NCBI GenBank assembly: GCA_024811115.1
Contig: JAKOGH010000783.1
Location: 62,001-126,000, forward strand
DNA: 64,000 bases
From: Terana coerulea
Lineage: Eukaryota; Basidiomycota; Agaricomycetes; Polyporales; Phanerochaetaceae
Direction: 5' to 3'
Position numbers and translations under genes: made by a program. Positions 22,975 to 38,345 of this stretch are shown here, piece by piece. Within the stretch, counting starts at the first letter, position 1, and every line of letters begins with the position of its first letter. The notes under the pieces are model-generated. The model saw only the letters and a list, made by a program, of their open reading frames with translations, was not told the DNA's origin and made no database searches.

Positions 22975-25111
22975 ATGTTCAACGTTCTGAACATCGGCGC
23001 AGTGTCCACTCTCTACGAGTTGGTCTTGTATGTTCTTGCTGCCACCCTCCAGCCAGCGCAGAGCACTCTCTGCCCCGTCTTCGAGACTTTCTGGATCTTG
23101 GTTATCTATCTAGCCGGCCTCCTCTCTGGTTCTTTCGGTCCTTCCGGCCTCCCAGCTCTCTCTCGGCGATGCCGGCCAATACTTCTGCGAAATCGCTGCT
23201 TCCTTGTCCTCGCTCGTCACCTCGTCGCCTTCAGGAGCATCTCATGCCTGCACCTATCCTGGGTATCGATGGCTTGCTTTTGGACCTGTAGTGGAAGTGT
23301 TTGCTTGCACCTTCTCGCGTGAACTGGTACTTGTTCTCATCCTTTGGCTGTCGACGGTGAGTACTGCGATACTCGCTATGGGCGAGTCATGTGGCTGACA
23401 TCATCTCCACAGCTCCCATCGGTTCAGGTCGCAATGGTCTTAGCCTTCAAGTTCATATTCGGTATCAATGAACTCGAGCGCTTTGTCGCCGAACAGTATG
23501 AAGAGAATGTAACCATGCAGGCCAAGCTTTGCGAATATACGACACACGTCGAGGCTCGAGCCCACGAGATCGAACGATGCGCTCGTCGAAAGGAGGATCA
23601 GCTCCGCACGCTGTCTCAGCTTCTTAACGCATGTCATAACCTTCAAACAGAGCTTGAGGCCCATGTGGTAAGTCACACCTAAATTATTTTGGTACGCTTC
23701 GTTACTGACACGCCTCGAGTTATCGCATGTCAAGGTTGAAAGTCGATCTGCCACCCTCAAGAGCCTGTCGGACGATAAGGCAGCGTCCTACGATGACAAG
23801 CTCGTCGAACTCGAGGCGCTCACGGCGCGTATTGCGGCTCATCGCCTGCGCATGTCGTCAAGCAAACGCAATGGCGCCGCGAAGATTATGAAGACGGCGG
23901 GACACTACCGGAAGGTTCACGCGGCCTGTGATGCTGCCCGTGCCAAGGAAGGGCGTCTTGACCTTGACCGCATTCTTCTCGAAAAGGAGCTGGGGAGAAC
24001 CAAGATCGCGAATTACGCCAAGCTCGACGCTCTCACCCAAGAAACGGCTGCTCTGCATCGTGAGCACGACGCCTCGGCTGCAGCACTTCAGGACGACATC
24101 GCCGCCCTCGAGCGCGAGATCGCCGCCATCCGCGCGAGCACCGAGACAACCAAGGCGACCACTCACCACGCTCAGCAGGCGCATAACGGCAACATCGCGG
24201 CGCTCGACGCCCAACTCAGTTCTGCGCTCAACGATCTGAATGCTCGCACCACTACGCTTGACGACCTCGTGGCCGAACACGAGGACCTCCAGGAAGCCTA
24301 TGAGTCTCTCATCTCGACCTACGCGGCGCTCGAGGCTGTTCTGGTTGAGGTTCATTCTTGTCGCGCTCACGACCTGGCGACACTCTCTTCAGACGCCGTC
24401 GACGACCGCAAGACATGCCTTGACGCCATCTCTAAGCTCGAAGCCGACGCTGCCCATCTCGACATCGTCCTTGCCGCCGTGCAAGAGCACTCGGCGAGCA
24501 TCCGTCCGACCTTGGACTTCGCCGTCGTAGAACACCGCATGCACATGAGCTGGTGCGCGAAGGAGGACGAGCGAGAAACCGCCGAGCTCGTCGCGCTGAA
24601 CACCACCCTGGCCGCAGAGAAGGTCAAGCGCGAGAAGGCCGACAAGGAAGTGCGTCTTCTGCGCACACGGCGGGCTACACTCACGGCGCAGCAAGACGAG
24701 AAGGAGGCTTTCGCCGCTGTCGAGCTCGTGGCGGCTAGCCAGCGCTTTGAAGCGGAGTGGGTGCCTCTGAAGGCCGCGGAGAAGGAACTGAAGAAGGCAA
24801 CTTGGGCATACGAGGACGACAAGCAGTGTCACCACGGTGCCCTGGCAGCTTATCAGCGTTCTCGCGATGTCGGCAACGCCTTCGTGGAGGACCTCACCGA
24901 GTCTCTCGACGACCTCAAAGCGAACATCGCGGTCCTCCTTTCTCGGACTGATTTGGCCGCGTTCGACTCCACCATGTTTCACGGCGATCTCGAGAAGTCG
25001 CTGGCGGTCGCCGAGGAAGAGCTCGCCGGCGCATGCCAGGCTGTCTCTACGAAAGACGGCGCCCTGGCCCTTTTACGGGCGGAGTTGAGGGAGATTGGGG
25101 ACGCGGAGTAG
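22975..25111 (+). CDS. long coiled-coil protein, function unknown
   Basis: Secure from about 23409: FKFIFGINELERFVAEQYEE, an Ala/Glu/Leu-rich heptad region (HEIERCARRKEDQLRTL), an intron near 23670-23730, then one exon of more than 430 codons ending in TAG 25109-25111. This exon is almost all coiled coil (DLDRILLEKELGR, ALQDDIAALEREIAAI, KKATWAYEDDKQ) with regular ARLE heptads. The exon before 23409 encodes a hydrophobic stretch (FSRELVLVLILWLST) and joins by GTGAGT..CACAG. Start and first exons are inferred: ATG 22975 gives MFNVLNIGAV, but frames must switch again between 22990 and 23130. No catalytic domain is seen. It could be a structural or membrane-anchored scaffold; similarity to myosin-tail or SMC-like repeats would be only compositional. 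Confidence 0.68.
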
Positions 25112-25980
25112 ATGAAGCGGAGTTCGGCCAACGACAACTCATGAAGGGCCTGAAGAAGACCAACAAGGTACATGACTCCTTGTTGTGGGGGCTCATGGGA
25201 CAGCGTCTCTACCATGTTCATCGAGTTGAGTCCACTTCGAGTGCTCCTCAATGAACATGGTAAGGCGTTGGCCAACCTCAAGGTCTTCCTTCCGCTCTTC
25301 CGCGTAGGCCGAGAGGGAATTGGACAGGGGGGGGGAGGGAGGACGCGACGGGGAAGAGGATGCAGAACAGTGGGAGGCCGAGGAGACGACGATATCTGAG
25401 CTTGCGACAAATTTCTAATATACTTTCCAAGACTGTAACAATATCCATTTATGACTGCTTTTGGCGACGTCTTCCACGAGTGCGGCTGATTGAGTCATTC
25501 GCCTTCTTCTCACTTGGCCTAGATAACTTACGTCTCAGGGTGCCCTTGACGCAGCTCATCTGGAAAACACGGTTGTCCTCATGTGGTAACCATGATTCTG
25601 GACCATAAAGAATGCGAACAGTATCCATTCAATCTTCTGCAACTTAGTGCTCAAAAATGGGTAGAAGTCACTCCGTAAGAACTCGAGATGGCCCCAAAAT
25701 CATATTCATCGGTGACCTGCACCTCGTATGAGACACAACGCACTATACCTAATAGATACATACGATGGTGACGACCTCAATGCCGTTGAGCACGTCTAGT
25801 GCAACAGAGCCGAGAGCATACTGACACAGACAGGCAGGCAGACAAAAAGACACGATGAATGCGAACAGCAACGAGATGTGTTTAGTACCATGCAGGAATA
25901 TTTTGGGGTGGAAGAGTGAAAAGCAAGTCATTCGATGTCATCGCAACGTGTCCATGAACTCCATATTAAACGTCCAATCC
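25112..25980. other. convergent intergenic stretch
   Basis: 869 bases between the ends of the coiled-coil gene (+) and the Yak1 gene (-), so it holds both 3' regions. It includes a G-run at about 25327-25336 and AT-rich DNA. No gene recognised. Confidence 0.5.
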
Positions 25981-30095
<4,115 letters not shown>

Positions 30096-30488
30096 GAATT
30101 GGTAAAGAGGCACACAGCGTCTAGTGTGGAGAGATGGTGCTCGCTGTCGTTGGAAGTGTGCTCGGGTCCGCCGTCGATGTAGTGGATAGCGGTGGGTGGT
30201 GGTAGACGAAAGAGAGCCTACGACTGACGACGTTGGCGTGAAGCAGGGGAATCAAAGCCGATCGCGCGCTCGGCGGGGCACTTTGCGGAAACCACGCCGT
30301 GGCCAGACAACACAGCAACAATTCTTTATCGATACCATTCTTGATTCCAGCAGATGCGGTCCAGTGGGGATTTATTTATTTTTACAGGCTTTCTGACCGC
30401 AGTGTATTCCCCACAGACACTGCCAATCACTCGACCATGCCAGCTCCTAAATTCTCGGCTACTCGCCATGAACCCTACCAGGGTCACC
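30096..30488. other. promoter region of the Yak1 gene
   Basis: 393 bases between the Yak1 start and the stop codon of the PAC4-type gene, both on the minus strand. No further gene; no clear TATA box on the minus strand close to 30095. Confidence 0.45.
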
Positions 30489-31058
30489 CTACGCAGCCTC
30501 GAGGACTTTCAAAGCGTCCATCACAGCCTTCTCTACGGCCAAGACCACCTGAGGCCCGTCTCCTACCGTCATGAACGAGGGCGGCACGTCCACCGAAAGA
30601 TATATTTGCTTTTTGAACCGTCGGGCTGCGGTAACCAAAGCCAAGGCAAATAGCGCATACAGTCAGCATTCCTCAGCCAATCCGCGCGCAGAACAATATT
30701 CACCGAGACGCTGGGCCATCGACAACGAGACGTCTGAGCTCGCCGAGCGGTAGAGCGTCGTGGCTGCGCCAGGCAGACCGCCCACCTTCCGACACAGCAT
30801 GAGCGACCGAAACCAGGATCACCCGCAAGATCGTCCTACGTTTATTGGGGGCATCGCACAGACCCAGTCCCGAGTCAATGCGCCGCTCAGTGGTGCGAGC
30901 TCGATGTTCTCAGCAGGCGCATCGGTTATTCCTGCCCAGATCATGTACGAACCCACGAGCTGTGTGATTTGTAGTGCGACAGCCGGAAGTGTCGGCTCCG
31001 CTGGGGGCACATATTTCGTGTGCACCGTCACTCTCGGTATGGGGCTTGGCTGGGACAT
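30489..31058 (-). CDS. proteasome assembly chaperone 4 (PAC4/Poc4-like)
   Basis: Small chaperone that works with PAC3 in building the 20S proteasome alpha ring. Three exons: ATG 31058 (MSQPSPIPRVTVHTKYV) through LVGSYMIWAGITDAP and TRDWVCAMPP; then, after a GTGATC intron, ATTLYRSASSDVSLSMAQRL; then, after GTGAAT..ACCGCAG, RRFKKQIYLSVDVPPSF, MTVGDGP and a final helix, stop TAG at 30489-30491. The order 'one strand, LW-x-G-like motif, AMPP, SMAQRL, RRFKKQI, helix' matches my memory of the PAC4 family. The length, about 130-140 residues, also fits. The call is by pattern recognition; PAC3 is the nearest alternative. Confidence 0.8.
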
Positions 31059-31448
31059 GGACGTGTGGGTGTGAGCTTGTGTGGGCGCTCCGTCCGTGCA
31101 AATTATAAAACAACTCCGTATGAGAGGCTCCAGTATTCCTGCCCTCAACATTTTGATACAAAACTGGCCCAGTCTACTAGAGGGATAAATAAACAAGTAA
31201 GTGTCATAAGCTATTTTAAGAAGGATATTTAGGGATACTGCGGGCCTGAGAGTGTTTCACACTCATGGTTCGGGTCGCCCATGAACCCTCTTGATTGTTA
31301 CAATGACACCGTGAGCAATTTCAAGACTGTATTCTAAATGATCTCCTTCATCTTCTACTACTCCAAGGGCCTAGGTCGCTGGAGCTAATAGGCAGCATGT
31401 GTGTGTTCTGGACCGCCGCTGCATGGTACTTGGTTATGGGGTCCATAA
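31059..31448. other. short intergenic stretch upstream of the PAC4-type gene
   Basis: 390 bases with the PAC4-type promoter and the 3' end of the HAD phosphatase gene. It contains a small hairpin sequence (GAGTGTTTCACACTC near 31250). No gene recognised. Confidence 0.45.
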
Positions 31449-32504
31449 TTATATCTTCGCGAAAAGCTCTTCGACCTCCCACGCGCCAGACCAATAGTGG
31501 ACTTTGCATTTGAGGCCGGCAGACGTGCCTTCTTTCTCAATGCGCTTTTGCAATCCGCGATATGTTCGGCAGAGGACAGCGTCTTCACTGTGAGGATATT
31601 AATGATTGGTTTATTCAGGGCGGACCTCCACGTACCTCCTCAAACGGAGAATAGGGCAGAAGTCGTTGGAACCATCACCGATGTAAAGAACACGATCAAA
31701 GGCAGGCTGATGACGCGCCAGGAACGCGTCAAGCTCTTCACCTGGGGGCAGCATATTCAGTTAGTGAAGACATGTAATACCGGTAGTATTACGGCACCTT
31801 TGCACATGTTGGGACTGCAGCCGACTTGGCACTTGTGCTGAGGACCGTTCGGGTCCACCCTCCTGCGCAGTTTCAGTAGGCCAGAGGGATCCCATTCGGC
31901 AGGATTGGTAATGATCTCGTCAAAAAGGTTCTCCAGGCCTTTCTCCTGCGGTAACAGCGTCAGGAAGCGGTGTGGACATATATCCTTCCCTTGCGTACCT
32001 TCAGGATGGTAGAAATGAATACAGAGTTTGCATTGGAAAGGCATAGGAAGGCGGTCTTTGGGCTGGCCTTTGCCTTCGTGGTCAAGACACCGCGCTTCAT
32101 AGCGGGATGCTGGGCGGATGAGATGGTCAAACTAAGTATATATTGCTTACGAGGATAGAAACTTACAAAAGGCATGATTTTGAGGGCGCCCTCGATATCT
32201 TCCCTTGTTCCACCCTTGGCGTGCAGTTCACGCAGTGACTGCGCCCTTCGCGCGATTGTCAACGTGAGGAAATTCCGCATGAAACGAGGATGTATTACAC
32301 AAGGTCCGTCCATTGCACGTCGTCTTTCAGAGTCTTCATCTTCCTGCGAAGCTCAGGCGCGAGGACCTCAAAGACCCATCGGTCTGAATCCTGATCTGCC
32401 AGAGACCTGGAATTGAGGCTAAATGAAAGATCGGCATAATGGCATTGAGATTCTTACCAGTCGAAATCAAAGACGATAAGCTGCCTTTCTACCGAGGGGT
32501 TCAT
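31449..32504 (-). CDS. HAD-superfamily phosphatase, PHOSPHO1/PHOSPHO2 type
   Basis: Phosphomonoesterase related to phosphoethanolamine/phosphocholine and pyridoxal-phosphate phosphatases. Start ATG 32504 gives MNPSVERQLIVFDFDW; the HAD nucleophile and acid-base pair is DFD-W (usual DxD), followed after an intron by SLADQDSDRWVFEVLAPELR. The body holds GALKIMPF, SNANSVFISTIL (motif II Ser/Thr region), DEIITNPAEWDPSGLLKLRR, CQVGCSPNMCKG (a cysteine-rich loop present in this subfamily), and motif IV YIGDGSNDFCP. It ends WSGAWEVEELFAKI, TAA 31449. At least five introns. The substrate cannot be told. Its start lies only 127 bp from the divergent Tfb1 gene, so both share an upstream region. Confidence 0.88.
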
Positions 32505-32631
32505 TTGTGCGAAAGGTGGTGGTGGTGACTCAAGACGGTAGCTTTAGATCTGAGATTTACCAGAGCTCATTTGCTTACGCCAATCAGCTTACTCATATAA
32601 CCTCTCTCCTCGGAGGCGCCCGACGCAACTC
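32505..32631. promoter_or_regulatory. shared divergent promoter, HAD phosphatase / Tfb1
   Basis: Only 127 bases separate the ATGs of two genes transcribed away from each other. Both 5' leaders and both core promoters must fit here. No TATA box is evident, in keeping with housekeeping expression. Confidence 0.6.
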
Positions 32632-35024
32632 ATGCCTTCCACCACCCTCACCGCAAAGGCTTCATACAAAAAGCTACCTGGAACCCTAGAGCTCACCGCA
32701 ACACATTTAACATGGACGCAAGATGGGAGGAAAGCACCGTCCGTTAGCATACCACACTCGGATGCTGCATGTGAGGTGTAGTCGAACAAGTCGTTAACGG
32801 CACAATGAGTTGACCATGGTCCAAGCTCTGTTCTGCAGTAAGGAGGGTGCAGCGCAGGTGCGCCTGAAGTTAGGGCTCGTGTCGGATGAGGCAGGACACA
32901 ACTTCACTTTCCTGGCACCGCAGTCGGTAGCGGTGAGCGAACGCGAGAGGTTCAAGACCGACCTAACGAACATCATCGGTTCCAACCGAAGAGGCGTGAA
33001 TACCTCTGGCTCTGTACCCTCGCCTATCACACCTCTTTCTGCGCAGCCACCAAGCAATGCGCCTAGTCCTGCTGCTCCTCGACCAGTCGCGTCGTTGACT
33101 CCGTCCGGCGACTTCGCGTGGGGCATCAGTGGCGAGGGATTCAAGAACACCCGGAACTCCTGTCAATGATCCCACTAGCGACTACCAGCTGCGCATTAGA
33201 GTGCTTGTGGGCAACCCAGACCTCGCTGCACTCCATCGGGAGCTTGTAATGAGCCGTCAAATTACCGAGAATGAGTTTTGGGAAGGTCGAGAAGTACATT
33301 CATCCCAGGCTCGTGCGTGCTCTTTATACTGACGATCATGCAACAGCACATCCTCTTGGCGCAAGCTGCTCAAGAAAGTCAGCGTAAAGGAAAACCAGGT
33401 CAATTAGTAGACCCAAGGCCTCAAACCGTCGACGGAGAGATTAAAATCGTCATCACTCCTCAACTCAAGCTCGATATCTTCGATGAATATCCAGTGGTGA
33501 AGAAGGCATTCGACGAGAATGTAGATAGGAAAGGTACTGCAAGTGCTTGATATCGTTAACGACTAGCTGAGAAGAGGTCTTTTGCAGCTCTCCGAGCCCG
33601 AGTTCTGGCATCGCTACTTTCAGTCGAAACTCTTCAACGCGCATCGAGCCTCTATTCGCTCTGCCGCGGCGCAGCACGTTGTAAAGGATGATCCCATTTT
33701 TGATAAGTATCTGGAGAAGGACGACGATGGTAGCAGAGGTGACGATTTTACCCATTCAACCCATACTGACGTGTCGATTCAGAGTTGGAACCGCGAAAGC
33801 TACGCGATGACGGCGTGGATATATTCATTGACCTTGGGGCAACCTTTGAAGACCATGGAGAAGTGCGTCAAATGTTCCTCAGTATCTACACACATGGCCG
33901 ACTTTAGCATCTATAGACCGGCAACGAAAAGGATGTCACCATGCAGGCAGGGAAGCAGCGCGCTGTTTTGCCTCTCATCCGAAAGTTCAATGAACATTCC
34001 GGAAGATTGTTGGATTCCGTGCTGTAAGTGGTTGACTCAGAATTACTGGTGTTTCTGATGCTCAAGGATTCTTAGTGGCGACACACCGAATAAACGTAGA
34101 CGAATAGAAGGAGGGATAGAGGAGGTTTGTCTATCTATGTGCAATATACTCAGCTACCTGCTGATGCTGGGCTCAGCGATATGCGCAGTTGGATCTGGAA
34201 GACCTGCACGATAACCAGTCTTCTGTCGGTATAGCCTTGAATATGCAGGATCGGCAGCGATACTTTGAAGGACGGTCTGCTGACGCAGATCAAGATGCTG
34301 GCTACGGTGAGTGATCTGTAAAATGTCACGAAGCTCGAGTATACGACAAGTTGTGAATAGATTGATATCAAAGCCACCGTCCAAGAAGCCAGAACCAACC
34401 TTCAGGGATGGTCTTCAAACCTGAGTCAAGTACGATGAGTAGCTTCAGACTTGGCACACGCTTAGGCTTAACATGCTCCCATTAGCTCAAAGTTGAGAAG
34501 AAGGCAGGAGATAGCGCATTGAGAGAGATGACGCAGAACGTCGCCGCCCGGGTCGACGTCAAAATGCGTAGGAGTGCGTGCGCTTCCTCTCTTCCCCTCG
34601 CCCTCAATGTATCTGAGCTTGTGATCTCTTCAGATGACATTCCAGACGACCTATTCCGGCAAATGATCACCACACAGACAGCCGCCAACGAGTTTTTGAG
34701 GCAATTTTGGCTCGCCATATACCCCCGCCGTCGGACTTACAGACTGCGTCTGCGGCGACGCCCGCACAAAAGGCGGCGAAAGCCGCCAAGATGATTTCGT
34801 TCCTCGAGCACACACAGGAGAAAGTGGATGTGCTGGTGCGCACCGCTCAAGCTAGTGGCGTGGATCCCCCACGTATTCATACAGTAAGTAGTGCTCTTTG
34901 TGTGTGGAGGCTGCATCTCACTCGCCCTGTGCAGGCCATGAAACCGATGCTAGATGCAGTTGAGAAAGCAACATCTTTCTGGAAGCTCAAGAACGCTAAG
35001 CCACCGATGCCCGGTGCACGCTGA
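32632..35024 (+). CDS. TFB1: TFIIH core subunit Tfb1/p62
   Basis: Subunit of the general transcription and repair factor TFIIH, acting in the nucleus with XPD and XPB homologs. From ATG 32632 (MPSTTLTAKASYKKLPGTL) comes the N-terminal PH-like domain (LELTATHLTWTQDGRKAP), then, after a short intron, SLFCSKEGAAQVRLKLGL and FKTDLTNIIGSNR. Two BSD domains follow: LAALHRELVMSRQITENEFWEGRE, with the diagnostic F-W, and LSEPEFWHRYFQSKLFNAH. The C-terminal half is helical (ISFLEHTQEKVDVLVRTA) and ends in TGA 35024. Many small introns. Family assignment is firm. Confidence 0.92.
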
Positions 35025-35151
35025 TACATTTACCTTCATACCATCGCAGGTTTTCGCATTGTTGCACAGGGATACCGCACAACTGCATATGCATTCATTC
35101 CATCCATAAATCATGTAATGTACTGTAAACATAAATAATCATCACCGGACA

Positions 35152-38118
35152 TTAGCCGTAGGGGCTCGGCTGCTTCTGCAACGATGACCCTGACGAGGTT
35201 GTACACTCATATGTCGTGAACATGACAAGTACGTGTAACGCGATGGCGTAGCATATAAACACAGTCCGTGTTCGTCGATTGCCAAGAATAGCCCTCGTCA
35301 GCACGAGAACTCCTCGCTCCAGGACATTCAGAGACTCGTAAGCTCTTGTTGCCTCCTGCGTGTAGGGGCCATCCTCAGCACGATGCGTTCTAGGATAATA
35401 AGCGGTTCACGTACCCTTCCTCGGAACGCTTGGAAAGGATTCATCGCTTCCTCACTGAGCCGAAAGTCAGACAGCTTATACTTGGATGCTAAACTGGGAA
35501 CACTCACTATCTCGCTCGATACTTGCTCATGTCGTCAGGACGTCCAGCGGCACTAGATGGCATTGGGTCCAGCGTGGACGGCCGGTGCGCCGAGTCTTCC
35601 CGATAGCTCTGCATATATCGCACTTTTTCGTACAGCTTTAGGTTGTCTGCTTGGAGGCTCTTGACCTCAGCGCGTAACTCAGAGATGATGTTGAATTGCT
35701 TGCGTAGCTCCTGTGAAAGGACATTAGTTTCAGTTCCTAGCCGTTATGGTTAAGTAGCTCCCATACCTCTTCCAGCTCAGCATTGCGCTGCCTAAACCTG
35801 TCTCTTTGACCTGTCACGATGGGCAAGATTGAAGTATCCGCCGATGAGGCAAATGGGATTGGACTATCCCTCGCTGAAGAGCGCTGCGAATACGCGTCAT
35901 CTCCGATAAGCTGATGTTTCCTGTACACAGGCGTTGACGTACTGCGGGCTTTTTGCCAAGGTCCAAACCGGCCAACACGTCAGCGTCGTCCGCTGGAACG
36001 ACGTCACCGTTGGCAGGCTTGCCCGTTGGGTGAGACTGTATGTGCAAGAGGTCGTTCTCCAGCTTCTCGTTCAATTCACGCTGCTTGTCCAGTTCGGCTT
36101 CGACACCTGCCAGTTCACCTTGCGTGGACATTAAAGATGCCTCAAGCTCTCCGTGGATGATCTGTATATTGAGCCCAGATAGCTCGTGAAGATGGATCTA
36201 CATTGGATGCCGACTGTACTCACCCGGAACTTGGTGAGCTCCTCGAGAATTTTCTTATTCTTGATAGCAAGAAGGACCTCTAGCGATTTGCCATTCTGTG
36301 CATTCGCTTTGTCTGCATTTGGATTGGGCAAGTGCAAGCCGAGAGCATCAGTTGGGCGATCCTCATCCACAAGCGTATCCGTGTCGTCGTCATCTTCCAG
36401 CCCGGCGAACTCAACGTACTAGGATTCACTCAGTAAAGGCTCAATTTCGCGACATGTCTATCGACTAACCTTCATGATTTCCAGCTCACGCTTGATCTCA
36501 TCGTAGTCCGAGAACTGCTTGACCTTCTGCCGCAGTTGGTCGATTTCAGAGCCCTGCACGAAGTTAGAGACAAATTCAGCATGCTTCCCAATTCAGCGAA
36601 TGAGGTGCGAAAATTACCCTCTTCTGCAATTCTTTCGATACTTCCTCGACCTTCTTCGCTGCCGCGGTCTGGGCGTCGACGGTGACCGCCTTCTGCGCTT
36701 CCAGAGCATGCGACAGCCTGTCGGTCTCAGATTCCAGTTCATCAACTTTGCCCTGAAGTTCATTCAGACTGATGTCATGAGCGCATGGCGTCGCGACAGC
36801 AACGAGGTGGCGGGCCGTACCGGTCAGAACTCTCATTGCCGCTCTTGATTGCTTCAATTTCCGCTCGAAGAAGTTCCTGTTGACATTGGTGTGAGTAAGG
36901 AGCCTGTTAGTTGTATATGAAGGGCGGGATAACGTACATTCCTGCGTTCCACTGTGACAACGCGGCTGTTGGCTCGCTCGAGGTCAGCAACCATCATATC
37001 TAATTCCGCAAGTTTAGCCACGACCTCTTGATCTGCGAAAGCAATCTAATAAGTACAGGACGTGCGGCATTGAAAGCATGGATGTCTAACGTATAGGGTG
37101 CCATGCAGCGTACCTTGCCGTTGGGTGTGATCCAATAATTTCGCCTGGTTGGTATCATGAGACATGCGGAGGTCTCTTAATTGGCTTCTCGCAAGGGTGA
37201 CCTGACGTTGGAGGTCTTGTTCTCTAGTTCACCAGTTAGTCACAACAAACTTAGTGCATTTGAGGGTTCTTACCGTTCCTCGTAGTTGCGCATCTTCTCA
37301 TCGTAGGTAGCGTTGAGCTCATTCTCCTTCTGAGCGACCTTCTCCTGTATCATCTCCTCCATCTTTGTAGCAGCCGTCTGTCAGCGTAAGAAAGCGTCAG
37401 AAAGGACAAAATCCTACCCGCTGTTCGAGTTGCTCAACCTTCGCTTCTGCCTTCTTCTTCGAAGACTCGAGGGAAGGCGTTTCGCTGAGCCGCTTTCGCA
37501 AGTCAGCATTCTCGTCTCGTAGTCGTTGCAACTCAGATTCCAGCTCGCGGGCTTCGGCGACTTTTACGGTTTGGTCCTATACCATAGGTCTCAGCGGCGC
37601 CGTCCAAGTGTCGGGATATTTCACTTACCACCGCAGCCTCAAGTAATGGATATGGGTCAGGAGCTTCGGCGAAGACCTTGTAGACATTTAAGAACGCGTT
37701 CTCTGCTGCCTTGGACCGCTTTGTGAGGCTGTCGATTTCAGTCTGGTATGCTAAAGCACGAAGGTCAGTCTGGCGATAATGGAGGCAGAAGGTCCACGAC
37801 AAACACTTGAGCAGCCCTTTGAACGCATTCAGCTTCTCATCATCGGATATCTTTCTGAATTCTAAGCGAGAGCATGTTAGTGCACGGCAAAGCTGTGTTC
37901 AGAATACTAACCTTTGGTTTTGTCCGCTAACGCCTTGCGACCAACCACGCTCTCCTTTTGGTTCTCAACCAGCTCTATGCCTTGAGCGTCCAAAGTCTTC
38001 TGGAGCTCAGAGAGGTCGATCTCTACCAGCGACTCTCCGTCAGTAGTAACGCGACCCGCAGCGTGTTCAGCGAACCTTTCCACGTCGCTAGCGCACCAGA
38101 GAAGTTGTGCTCGGCCAT
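35152..38118 (-). CDS. COY1: Golgi coiled-coil membrane protein CASP/Coy1
   Basis: Golgi-resident tethering protein anchored by a C-terminal membrane segment. ATG 38118 begins [14 protein letters not shown]; a short intron (GTTCGC..GGTAG) joins this to [56 protein letters not shown] and [11 protein letters not shown], the family's highly conserved N-terminus. Long coiled coils follow. The C-terminus has the CASP_C signature: [19 protein letters not shown], then a transmembrane helix ([16 protein letters not shown]), stop TAA 35152. More than ten introns. It runs convergent to Tfb1 with 127 bp between stop codons and divergent from the GRF gene. Confidence 0.93.
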
Positions 38119-38345
38119 GGTATCGTGCCCTCTTCTCGAGAGGAGTCTGCGCGGGCTAGTTCATGTGATTCGTCCCAGAGTGCGTGGGCGTTGTTCCAGA
38201 GGTGTAAGACGCGGTCAAAGTGTAGCTGGCTCGCCGTCATCGGCGCTAGGTCAAGTTGTGGGCGCTTGAGGGCGCTCCTACTGAAAAGGAAATCCCGACA
38301 GACATTGACCTTTACTCCCAACTCTCAAGCCTCCTACACTTGGCA

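Noticed and set aside
25327..25336. Run of G residues
   Set aside because: Single homopolymer in a 3' flank; G-quadruplex potential is weak because only one long run is present.
31240..31290. Small hairpin (GAGTGTTTCACACTC) and nearby ATGGTTC / CCCATGAACC echo, considered as a tRNA or RNA gene
   Set aside because: No cloverleaf, no A/B box spacing and no acceptor stem could be built.
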